Origin: Progne subis subis
Taxonomy: Eukaryota; Chordata; Aves; Passeriformes; Hirundinidae
Length of the DNA stretch: 64,000 bases
Assembly (NCBI GenBank): GCA_022316685.1
Contig: JAKJHU010000762.1
Location: 59,308 to 123,307, forward strand
Direction: 5' to 3'
The notes under the pieces were generated by a model. That model saw only the letters and a list, made by a program, of their open reading frames with translations, was not told the DNA's origin and did not search any database. A program made the position numbers and the translations under genes. The stretch's first letter is position 1. The number at the start of each line of letters is the position of its first letter. Below, one piece after another: positions 47,273-56,914 of this stretch.

Positions 47273-48349
47273 ATGGAGGAGGAGGTTGTGAGGAAGAGGA
47301 AGATGCCCCAGGACAGCCAGGCATTTGAGGAGGAAGTCAGTGCCCCTTTCCCCCTCTCTCCTGCTCCATCTCCCAGCCCAGCATGGCCCCCGGCTGCAGG
47401 ACAACCCCGCTGCCGACACCGTCCTGCTGGGGATGCACTGGGGGAATCTCCTTCCCCTTCCTTGTGTCACGGAGGCAAATCCCATCCTGTCCTTGTCCTT
47501 CCTCCCCCAGACAAGGAGCTGAGGATGGAGACCAGGGAGGATAAATCCCCACAGCAGAACCTCGTGGAAGAGGTCGTTTTGAGAGAGCTCCACGGTGCAG
47601 GAATCCAAAAGGGAGAAAAAGCGACGGAGATCCGACAGGAGGAAGGACTCCAAACCCATCCCAGGGTGCACTGAGGAGCAAAGACCACCTCTGTGCTGGG
47701 AAGGTGGACAGAGCTTCAGCCAGAGCAATACCCCTGTCGAGCAGCAGATGATCCACACTGCAGAGAGGCCCTACGAGTGTCCCCAGTGCAGGAAGGGCTT
47801 CAAGCACAACTCCCACCTCATCAGGCACCGGCGCATCCACACTGGGGAGAAGCCCTACGAGTGTAGGGAATGTGGGATGAGCTTCAGCCACAGCTTCAGC
47901 CTGATCTGTCACCAGAGGATCCACACCAGGGAACGGCCCTACGAGTGTGAGCAGTGTGGGAAGAGCTTCAGCCAGCGCTCCAGCCTGATCCACCACCAGA
48001 ACATCCACGCTGAGGAAAGGCCATACAAGTGGGGGAATGTGAGAAGGGCTTCAACCAGAGGTCCAAACTGATCATCCACCAAATGATCCACACTGGGGAG
48101 AGGCCCTATGAGTGTCCACAGTGCCAGAAGAGGTTTCAGACCAGCTCAGATCTCCTCGTGCACCAGCGGATTCACAGAGAGGAGAGGCCCTTCCGCTGCC
48201 CCGACTGCAGGAAGGGCTTCAAGTACAACTCCAACCTCATCAGCCACCGGCGCATCCACACTGGGGAGAGGCCCTACGAGTGTCCCCAGTGTGGGAAGAG
48301 CTTCACCCAGAGCTCTCACCTGAGCCAACACCAATGGAGACACTGGTAA
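47273..48349 (+). pseudogene. C2H2 zinc-finger gene, copy D (two frameshifts, lost splice donor)
   Basis: The small first exon starts ATG 47,273 (MEEEVVRKRKMPQDSQA). Its donor, GCAG|GTGAGG in copy A, reads GCATTTGAGG at 47,321-47,330, so splicing there is lost. The acceptor at 47,509-47,510 is intact, and the ~185-base intron happens to be open in frame. In the main exon a one-base insertion near 47,585 breaks the leader and a one-base deletion near 48,031 destroys the first Cys pair of finger 4. Seven fingers can be counted across frames; the last ends at TAA 48,347-48,349. The first three fingers lie in one frame (47,595-48,071), the last three in another (48,029-48,349). A pseudogene, though it holds the most complete exon set of the family in this window. 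Confidence 0.85.
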
Positions 48350-48599
48350 GGGAAGCCCTATGAGTGCCCCGACTTTGGGAGGAGCTTTGTGTGCTGCTCC
48401 AACTCCATCCTCCCTCAGAGGAGCCACATTGGGCAGAGCCCTGGTGACCCACATTTCCCATGACCCATGCTGAGAAGTCACCTCTCACTTTCTCTGCACC
48501 TGGCAATGATGTGAGGTGGGACCAAAGAACATGAGGGTCTGGCCATAGTGCCATCATTTTTAGGGTCAGGAAAGGGACTCTCTCTCTGCCAAGGAGAAG
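48350..48599 (+). other. 3' flank of ZNF copy D with a dead finger
   Basis: After the stop the sequence still reads PYECPDFGRSF..., a decayed finger. The following 'gaccaaagaacatgaggg' part is shared with 39,330. Confidence 0.5.
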
Positions 48600-48835
48600 G
48601 GTGTCCTTTCCCAGCAGGAGGAAATACGTAGCTGGGAAGCGCTGGTCAGTGTTGTTGTAGTTTTCCCTGTATATGGTTTGGCTTATCCATTCTATTATCA
48701 ATTTTGTTTCTGTTCCTATTGGTACCTTATCTTGTTGCTGTTCTCAGTAAACAGTTCTTATCCCAGCCCACGATTTCTGTCTTTTGTTCTTTCAATGGGA
48801 GGCTGAAGGCCAGTGAGCGCTGACATGGTTTAAGC
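48600..48835 (+). mobile_element. Endogenous retrovirus LTR 3' fragment (R-U5-like)
   Basis: It contains 'cagtaaacagttcttatccc' followed by 'agcccacgatttctgtc' and ends near 'gacatggtttaagc'. I recall similar endings in common avian LTRs; family assignment is from memory only. Confidence 0.5.
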
Positions 48836-48899
48836 AGGAGCACGGAATTGCAGAATCCCATTCCTAAATCCCAGCCCGTGGAAACCGAGCATCCCAGCT

Positions 48900-49245
48900 G
48901 GTGCCAGCCCTGGTTGCCCTGGCAGCAGCCTTGGGAGCGGGTCCCTGGGGGGGCTGTGGGAACCTCTTCACTCTGGTGCCCAGGGACAGCACTGGAGGGA
49001 AGGGCTGGAGCTGAGTCGGGCAGGTTTAGGTTGGATCTGAGGAAAAGGTTTTTCCCCCAGAGGCTGCTGGGGCACTGAACAGGCTCCCAGGGAAGGGTCA
49101 CAGCTCCAGGGCTCTGGGAGCTCCAGCAGCGTTTGGACACCGCTGCCAGGCCCAGGCTGGGATTGTTGGGGTGTCCTGTGCAGGGCCAGGAGCTGGACTC
49201 GAGGATCCTGATGGCTCCCTCCCAGCTCAGCCAATTCTGTGCTTC
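48900..49245 (+). mobile_element. CR1 LINE 3' end, plus strand
   Basis: It shows a truncated CR1 tail including 'tttaggttggatctgaggaa', 'gcgtttggacaccgctg' and 'ctggactcgaggatcctgat', ending before 'ccaattctgtgcttctggga'. The minus-strand pieces at 21,620 and 23,832 match it. Confidence 0.85.
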
Positions 49246-49281
49246 TGGGATCCCATGGCCCTGGGAATGGGACTGCAAATG

Positions 49282-49480
49282 GTTGCCATGGCAACGGGCT
49301 CTGGCTCCAGGCCTGAGCTGGTGTCCATGGAACCACCCCTGGCATGGGATCTGCATGGAGCTGCCAAGGGACCGACCCTAGCAACAGGGGCTGGTGATGG
49401 TTGCCATGGAAACTGACCATAGCAACAGGGTGCTGGTGATGGTTGTCATGGAAACTGACCATAGCAACAGGGGCTGGTGA
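49282..49480 (+). repeat. Minisatellite of RFX/X-box-like motifs (~41-44-bp units)
   Basis: A perfect 14-bp palindrome GTTGCCATGGCAAC lies at 49,282-49,295. Three units of 41-44 bp follow from 49,376, each starting CC(C/A)TAGCAACAGGG. The first two contain GTTG(C/T)CATGGAAAC (49,400-49,413 and 49,442-49,455); in the third the second motif has decayed. GTTGCCATGGCAAC is the textbook palindromic site for RFX factors, and CCTAGCAACAG resembles the X1 box of MHC class II promoters. No Y box (CTGATTGG) is seen at the expected spacing. Whether any protein binds here is not known. Confidence 0.75.
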
Positions 49481-49497
49481 TGGTTGCCTGCTAAGGA

Positions 49498-49805
49498 ACC
49501 GAGTTGTCACAGGCCCTCAGAGGGGTTCCATGGGGACTTTCCAAGAGTCTCCAGGCTGTTCCAGAGCTGGAATGTCAGAGGCAGAGACAGGGGCTCCATG
49601 GAGACCTCCCAGGGTTTCTGGGGATGCTCAAGAGCCCTGTGGTCAGAGGCAGTCACAGCCATTCCATGCTGACATCCCAGGGCACCTTGGGCTGCAAAGG
49701 CACCGATCTGTCACAGGCACTCACGGGGGCTCCACGGTGACATCCCAGGAGTCCCCAGGCTGCCAAAGAGCCGGGATGTCCCAGACACTCACAGGGGTTC
49801 CTGTC
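49498..49805 (+). repeat. ~69-bp minisatellite, about 4.5 units
   Basis: Units begin 'gttgtcacaggccctcag', 'aatgtcagaggcagagac', 'tggtcagaggcagtcaca', 'ctgtcacaggcactcacg' and 'atgtcccagacactcaca', and each has a central 'ctccatgg(t/a)gacatccca'-like part. Confidence 0.75.
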
Positions 49806-50787
49806 ATGGGCAGAGTGGGAGCTTCAGGCAAAAGCTTGTTTCTTCATTGGAGAAACTCCTGCTGAGTCATGAGGTGGAGAAATGGCACCCAACAGCCACC
49901 ATGGATCCCCACACACCTCCAGGATGCCTAGACTTTTAAAATTCCATCTAAGAATGCGGATTCAGAGCGGCTGGATCCAATCCCCACATTTTATCAAAGG
50001 TTTATGTGTTAATGATTGGAGAGGTGGAATTGAACCATCATGTAATTTGTCCCACAGGATTAACTATGCAATACCAGATATATTTATATAAATACAGCTA
50101 TGATTGATTCTGATCAGGGTTAGACAGAAAGATTTATTCACACCACAGAGTAAATTTTAAAAAATAGTTATTTACTCCACAGTATAGGAGCTATAACAAT
50201 TATTACAATATAGTGCTCTAGGAAGAAATTTTGAAGTAAACAGGGCTTTGCTGGAGTTGTTTGATCCCATTCCAGGCAGAGCCTCCTGCTCCAGCAGGAA
50301 CTGCCTTTCCTGTGCCAGGACCAGGGCAGATCCCGCTGCAGGAAAAGCCCCAGGCCAGCCCCAAGACAGTGAAGGCCTCGGGCACAAGTGCAGAGTGCCG
50401 TGCTGGGAGCTGTGCCAGGGAGAGCCTGAGGCACCAAAGGCACCTTGGCAGCAGCAGCTGCTTCCAGGCCATGGCCAGAAGCCTCCCTTGGCAAGGCGGC
50501 CTGGTGGCCACCACTGCAGAGCTGCTGCTCCAGGGCTCATTTCTGGATGGGCTCTGCCCCAGCCCACAGAGTGTGACCTCAGCCCTGACTCTGTCCCAGC
50601 CGCTGTGCCTGAGCCCTGCAAAGCCTAAAGGTCACCTGTGCCAGCCTGGCTCTGTCAGCCCCTGGGGCAGGGCAGGGAAAGGCCAGAGAAGGGGCTGGCT
50701 TTGGCTGCTGCATGTGGGCTCCAGCAGAGACAAGGAGGAGTCAAGGGAGTGGATGGAGTCCAGTGAGCAGCCCCTTCTCCCCATGCA
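49806..50787. other. No gene recognised
   Basis: AT-rich to about 50,250, then GC-rich. Overlapping frames occur on both strands without domains. Positions 50,538-50,640 match 39,395-39,498 and preserve the site at which the LTR-like element sits in the other copy. Confidence 0.4.
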
Positions 50788-51055
50788 ATCCTGGAATGCT
50801 TTGGATGGGAGGAGCTCTAGTGCTCATCTCATCCAAACCCCCGCCATGAGCAGGGACATCTTTCACCAGATCAGGTTGTTCAGAGCCCTGTCCCAGCTGG
50901 AGTTGAATGTTTCCAGGGATGAGGCATTGAGCACCTCCCCGGGAACCTGTCCTGGTGTATCACCAACCTCATCATCAAAAATTTCCTCCCTATCTCTTTT
51001 CTGACCCTCCCTTCCTTTAGTTTAAAACCACCACCCTTTGCCCTGTTGTGACAGA
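50788..51055 (-). mobile_element. CR1 LINE 3' end, minus strand
   Basis: On the minus strand it runs from a 'gttttaaactaaaggaaggg' part through 'ggaaacattcaactccagct' to the 'tgtccctgctcatggcgggg' part and the CR1 terminus. This is typical for a 5'-truncated avian CR1. Confidence 0.9.
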
Positions 51056-51561
51056 CCTGACTAAAACCTTTGTCTGCCATTGCATTTCCAAGCATCCGGG
51101 TTTCCATGGCATTTCCATGACAGGTGACCCAGGTGTGGTGTCCCAGGGAGGGCTGCCATGGAAGCAGTGCCCAGCCCTGCCCCTTTCTGTCTGGCTGAGC
51201 TGGCCTTTGGCCCTGGCAGTGGCGTTTGCTGCTGGTTCCGCGGCGCCTGAGCAGCCAGCGCGGCACAGGGCAGGTGGCCGTGGCACAAGCCCCCAGCAAG
51301 GGATCCCCTCTGGCTCTGGGCACTGACACCAGCCCTGAGCAAGGGGCCCAGGGCAGGTTTCCTGGCACCCAACCATCACAGCGGCTCCAGGCCTTGGCTG
51401 CCACGGCACCAAACCAAGGAACGGGTCCCTGTGGCCGCTGCCGTGGCACCTGAGGGCATCAACGAGTGTCAGTGCAATTGTACCTGGAACAGCCCCGGCA
51501 CCGCTTTGTCCTCAGGGGTGCCCTGGCAGCCCAGGACAGCAACAGCTCTGCGTGCAAGGGG
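51056..51561. other. GC-rich stretch, no gene recognised
   Basis: No domain. The phrase 'ccgtggcacc' and related words recur irregularly. Confidence 0.35.
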
Positions 51562-53283
51562 CCACGGAACCTGGCTGCAGAAATGGGTCCTTGGGGTGCT
51601 TTCCAAGGAACCTTGAAGGGATGAGGGATCCAAAGCCAGCAGGGGTCAGTGCAGTGTCCATGGCCACAGCCCCTTGCAATGGCCCAGGGCAGGTTGGGAT
51701 GATGATCCACCCTCACTCCTGGCCCAGGGCAGGGCTGCAGTGCTCTTGGTGGCACCTTGGGCTTGGCACACACTTGAGGAGGGGGTTTCTGTTTTCACTG
51801 GAGAAACTCAGGAGTTTTAGATTGCTTCAAAAAGAAAAGAAAAAATCCTTCTTTGGTTGTGTGCAGCCAGGTCTCCAAGGAAAGCAGGTCCCAGGTGAGT
51901 GAGAATAGACAGCATGTAGTTGGGAATGTGGAGCAAGGTTGTCCACACTGGGTCACACCTCAAGGCACAGCTTCTCTGAGCAGGCCAGACTCCTTGGGAG
52001 ACCCTGGCTCAGTATCAACCACAGAATGCTGCAATCACCTCTTGTGTAATGAGAACAGTAATGAAATACACTTGAAAGTAGTAATACATATTTCTTAGAA
52101 GCTCCTTGAAATATTTCTCCATAACTGCAGCAGGAAAACTTCCAAATGAATGGCACCAGACCAGAGGGAACTCAAGGCAGAGCCATGGTTTGTCAGGACT
52201 TGCTTGATCCTGATGAGCCCGTGGTGGATTTGGTGTTAAACCCTGGAACCTCAGGGCCTGAGAGGAGATTGCACAAACCTTTCCAGGAGTGGAAGTCAGA
52301 AGAAAAACCCAAAGTGTCTCAATGGATCATGGGTCCCAGGTCCATCCCCAACACAGGCTCCTCATGGAGTTCATGAAGGACAGAAATGGAGGCCAGGACT
52401 GTATAAAAACCTCTCAGAGACTCAGTGAGGGAAGGAAATTCCAAAGTAGCTTAAACACCTTGAGTATCTCAAAGTATTAATGAACCTCACTGAGTGTCAA
52501 TGCAAAGCTCTCAAGGGACTCATTAGAGCAGATAATTGGAGGCCATGATTGCACAAAAACCTCTCAGAGACTTGGTGCCTCAAAGAAGTACTTAAATTAC
52601 CCCTGAGTACCTTGAGCATTAATGAGCCCCACTGAGTGTGGTAACTGGCTAAGAATCTCTAGGGACTAATTAAATCAGATAATTGGAGGGCATGATTGCG
52701 CAAACCTCTCAGTCTCAGTGTCAAAAAGAAGTTCCTTAATAAATTCTGAGCATCCTGAAGTATTAAGGAGCCCCAATGATTATTTTATTGTCTAAGAATC
52801 CCAAGGGACTAATTAAAGTAGATAACTGAGGCCATGCTAACAATTTTAAAAGGGAAACACCAAGTACCTTAAAACAACTGAAGTACCTTGAAGCATTAAT
52901 GAGCCCCACTGAGTGTTGTCCTGACAAAGCCTCTCAAGGGACTAATTAGAGCAGATAATTGGAGGCCATGATTGCACAAACCTCTCAAAGACTCCCAGGA
53001 AAAAGCAAAACCAAACCCCAAAGTCCTTTGAATGCTCCTCCTGGCAGCATTCAGGAGCCCCCCAGGGCCACTGCTGACCAAGGCTCCCCAGGGACTCCTT
53101 CCAGCACATCCTTGAGGCCACTGGCATGTGAGGGGGATGCTGAGGGCAGCACAAGGGGCTGACAGTGCCCAGCCTTGCTGGGGCTGTGCCAGGAGGCCCC
53201 AGGGCCTCAGGACAAGGTGTCTCCTCACAGCCCTTGGTGGCACAGAGGCTGCTGTGGCCCAGGGCACCAGGACTTGGCTTCTC
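51562..53283 (+). repeat. Segmental duplicon, copy C, first part
   Basis: It matches 30,430-30,985 and then copy A from position 1 (51,885 onward) to about A position 988. The match stops abruptly after 'gacttggcttctc' at 53,283. The block that should follow resumes only at 56,915. Confidence 0.8.
52385..52985 (+). repeat. ~133-151-bp tandem repeat, about four units (expanded)
   Basis: Unit starts ('aatggaggcc' or 'attggaggcc' and variants) fall at about 52,385, 52,536, 52,683, 52,825 and 52,958. Copies A and B have only one full unit. The units are diverged from each other, so the longer array may be the ancestral state. Confidence 0.8.
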
Positions 53284-55410
53284 TTTGTCCCCACCTGTCA
53301 TCACTGCCTCCAGTTCTCTGCTCTGCCTGGGGCCTGGGGACACTTTCTCTGTCCTGTCCCTCAGTGGGACCCATTAAATCTTCAAGAAACTTTGGAGATT
53401 GGTTCTAACTTGGAATTCTTGAGAGGTTTCTTCAGCTCCCTCTCAGGGACTGATGTTCAGGGCCTCAGCACAAAGCCCGAGAGGGTCATTAAAGTCCTTG
53501 TGCTGTGTCTGTGCTGCTGAGCTGGGCCGGGCTCCTGGCACAGAGGCAGCTCCTGGCAGCCAAGAAAAGCTTTAAAACTCATTCTCTTAATAAGCAGCTC
53601 TGAGCACAGCCCAGCAGGGCTGGGGCACTGCCTGCAGCCACCCCGGGCACAGCACACAGGCACAGAGAGCTGCAATCACTCAGGGCTGGGAAGGAGCTGA
53701 GAAGTGACTGCGGGAGAATCACTCCCAGCCCTTGCACAGGAACCTCTGGCTGCAGGACAAGGCAGCTGCAGCTCCTGCAGTGATCTCCTAAAGCTGCAAC
53801 ATCCCAATGGCTACAGACTCTGTGAGTACATTCTCTGATTATCTCTTGTGCAGAGCAGCCAGGGGTGCCCAGGGCTGTCCTGCAGAGCAGGGTCCTGCAG
53901 CCCAGGGTGCTGTGCTGGGGCAGGGACTCTGCTGCCTGCCAGGGACAGCTCTCAGCCAGCCCTGGGAGCTGCTCACAGCAATGGGGGACAAGATCTGGGT
54001 GGAAGGAGACAGCTGGTAAGGCGTGGAAGTGTTCTCCATGTGTACTGAGGATACTGCATTGTTCAGGACTGCTCCCAGCATGACATTTAACCAGAACATT
54101 TCCAAGAAGCACAGACAGTCAGGGGCTGCATGAAATTAAAAATCCTGCTTTATTAATCTACTGCTCTGTGTTGCCTGAAGGGGAAATTGCACATAGATAT
54201 TCATGTCTCAGTTCAGGTTGAGAAAAATCAAACAATTTTTCTGTCAGACCTTAATAAACCAGGCAGTGACAGAAATCAGCAGAGGGTCCCTTGCAGGCAG
54301 CACCAGTGTCACTTTTCTAGCCCCCTCAGAGTTGCTCTGATGTTGCCATCAGAGCCTGCAGAGCCAGAGCTGCCCCTGGGCAGTGCCTGAGCTGGGAGGG
54401 CTCTGCAGGGCAGAGCTGAGCCCCCAGGGCTGGGCTGGGCTCTGGCAGCACTGGCAGGGCCCAGCCCTGGGCACAGGGAAGCAGCTGCAGGCAGGGACAG
54501 CTGCAGGCAGCAGAGCCCTGGGCAGGCAGTGTGGGGAAAGTGCCACCGAAATGTGCTGGGATATTTTAAGTCCTCTCCAGACCAAACTATTCCATGATTA
54601 TTTTTTTAACAGATCCCCATGCCAGGACACTGCAAATGGGGTGTCCCAGCTCCCTCTGCCCCAAGGAGCTCTGGGCAGGGCAGGCTGGAGGCTGGGAATG
54701 AGCTGACTCTCCTCCAGCAGTGCCATGGACAGGACCCTAGGCGTGTCCTGGGGATGCCATCCAAGCTGTGAGCTACCCCCATGGGACACTGGGGAAAGGA
54801 GTGTCCTTGGCCAGGAGTGGTGCTGAGACTCTGAGAAAGGCTGAGCCAGTTTGCTCTGCTGTGGCTCCCTCTGCTCTCCGCTGTGTCACGCTGATTTTCA
54901 GGGGAACACAGGGACTGCCCTCGATCTCAGAAAGGGCAGCTAGGGACAGATGGAGTGACAGAGCAGCTCCCCTCAGCCTTCATTGAGTTACAGCCAATGC
55001 TCTTGCCTTGCACAGTTCTCTCTGATCTCCCTGGGCACAGCAGGAAACCCTCTCCAACTGCCTTTGGCCATCACCGTTCCTTAGCCCTGGCACAGGAGAT
55101 GCTGCCAAGCTCCTCTGCCTCAGGAGCAGTTTGGGCTGATGAAGTCCAACCCCAGGACTGGCCCCTGTCCCTGTTCCCATGACCCCAGTGCTGCAGAGCA
55201 GAGCTGACCCCTCGCTGTCCATGGGCAGAGCCTCTGCTGGTCACAGCAACGGGGCCAGATCCCAGCGGAGCTCCAGGCACGGGGATGAAGGAAGGGCTCT
55301 GAGAAAAGGAAAATTGGGTGGCAGAGAGCAGCAGGGGCAGGGCTGGGAGAAAGGGCTTGGACACTGCTCAGCGAAGTCTCCCCTGACTGTGTCTCTGTGT
55401 CCTCCTTCAC
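53284..55410 (+). other. 5' region of the OR14 gene
   Basis: This sequence is unique to copy C. It contains no open frame with a domain. A pyrimidine-rich tract with TTCACCAG at about 55,405-55,412 looks like the acceptor of the untranslated-exon splice that odorant receptor genes often use. The stretch probably holds the promoter, a 5' untranslated exon and an intron, but their positions cannot be fixed by eye. Confidence 0.45.
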
Positions 55411-55436
55411 CAGGACTCCATGGCCAGAGTGAAGAA

Positions 55437-56370
55437 ATGTCCAACAGCAGCTCCATCAGCCACTTCCTCCTGCTGCCATTGGCAGACACACGGCAGCTGC
55501 AGCTCCTGCACTTCTGCCTCTTCCTGGGCATCTCCCTGGCTGCCCTCCTGGCCAACGGCCTCATCATCAGCGCCGTAGCCTGCGGCCACCTCCTGTACAC
55601 GCCCATGTTCTTCTTCCTGCTCAACCTGGCCCTCACCGACCTGGGCTCCATCCTCACCACTGTCCCCAAAGCCATGCACAATTCCCTCTGGGACACCAGG
55701 ACCATCTCCTACACAGGATGTGCTGCACAGATCTTTTTTTTTTGTTTTCTGTGCTGCAACAGAGTTTTATCTCCTGACCCTCATGTGCTATGACCACTAC
55801 GTGTCCATCTGCAAACCCCTGCACTACGGGACCCTCCTAGGCAGCAGAGCTTGTGCCCACATGGCAGCAGCTGCCTGGGCCAGTGCCTTTCTCAATGCTC
55901 TCATGCAAACAGCCAATACGTTTTCCCTGTCCCTGTGCCATGGCAATGCCCTGGGCCAGTTCTTCTGTGAAATCGCACACATCCTCAAACTCTCCTGCTC
56001 ACGCTCCTACCTCAGGGAATTTGGACTCATTGTATTTTCCATCTGTTTTCAATTTGGTTGTTTTGTGTTCATTGTTTTCTCCTATGTGCAGATCTTCAGG
56101 GCTGTGCTGAGGATCCCCTCTGAGCAGGGACGGCACAAAGCCTTTTCCACCTGCCTCCCTCACCTGGTTGTCCTCTCCCTGTTCCTCAGCACTGGCTTTT
56201 TTGCCTACCTGAAACCCCCCTCCATCTCCTCCCCATCCCTGGATCTTTCACTGTCAGTTCTTTATTCCATGGTGCCTCCAGCCCTGAACCCCCTCATCTA
56301 CAGCCTGAGGAACCAGGAGCTCAAGGCTGCAGTGTGGAGACTGATGACTGGATGGTTTCAGGAACATTAA
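55437..56370 (+). pseudogene. Olfactory receptor, family 14-like, with a single-base frameshift
   Basis: The gene is a single coding exon of a seven-transmembrane odorant receptor, which would act in the cilia of olfactory neurons through G-olf. The start ATG at 55,437 follows a likely acceptor, and an out-of-frame ATG lies 17 bases upstream (55,420). Visible marks: a glycosylation site NSS at residues 3-5; TM1 about 24-48; PMFFFLLNLALTD in TM2 (residues 56-68); the conserved Cys at residue 95; ICKPLHYGT; KAFSTCLPHL in TM6; NPLIYSLRN in TM7; TAA at 56,368-56,370. The frame is broken at a T10 run (55,734-55,743); the span is 934 bases, one more than a whole number of codons. The TM3 DRY motif reads DHY (His codon 55,795-55,797). 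Usual length is about 310 residues, which this matches if the extra base is ignored. Either a young pseudogene or, for the frameshift, a possible assembly error; the DHY change is independent of that. Confidence 0.9.
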
Positions 56371-56551
56371 ACTGCTGGCCAATTTCTGCAAATCACTTTG
56401 AATAAGTCACCTTTGTTACTTCTTGTTGGTTTGGTTATGGTTGTTTTTCCTGTGATTTACTTTATTGATATTGTCCATAAAGAAATGTCATTCTTTGTGC
56501 TATTTCTCATTTTGTTTCCCGCCACCTTGCCTGTGGCCACAGAATTAGTCA

Positions 56552-56557
56552 ATTAAA
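56552..56557 (+). promoter_or_regulatory. Candidate polyadenylation signal ATTAAA of the OR14 gene
   Basis: ATTAAA lies 182 bases after the OR14 stop codon, in an AT-rich 3' flank. Confidence 0.4.
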
Positions 56558-56914
56558 GACTTCACTCTTGGTGGCTTTAAAGGGAATCAAGGATCTCCCA
56601 GCCAAGTATTCTGCAGAGATGCCCCTTTTGTTCCCTCCTCTGCAGCTGCAGCAGCAATGTCTGTGTGCAGAGCTGGGGCAGATCAGTGCTGGCACAGCAG
56701 CTGTGCCCAGGAGCAGCAGCACTTGGTGTTGCCAGTGCTGCTCCCGTGCCCCTGCCCCGCTGCCCTCCTGGCCCTGGTGTTGCTGTAGGGCCTGAGTGCT
56801 CTCGGGGCCGGGCACAGTGCTGGGGGTGGCAGTGCCGGGGCTGCAGCAGGGACAGGCCATGGGCACTGCTGGGGCAGCGCTGACGCCTCAGGGCAGGGCC
56901 TGGGGCTCCAGGCT
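56558..56914. other. GC-rich stretch before duplicon C resumes
   Basis: No gene recognised. Overlapping frames on both strands reflect high GC. Confidence 0.4.

Larger units (their letters stand above)
45410..48570 (+). repeat. Segmental duplicon, copy D (right arm only)
   Basis: Matches 7,850-10,620 of copy A: CR1 tail, LTR-like AT-rich block, ZNF-linked LTR, ZNF exons. Unlike A-plus it keeps the ZNF upstream exon region (46,880-47,480). Confidence 0.85.
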
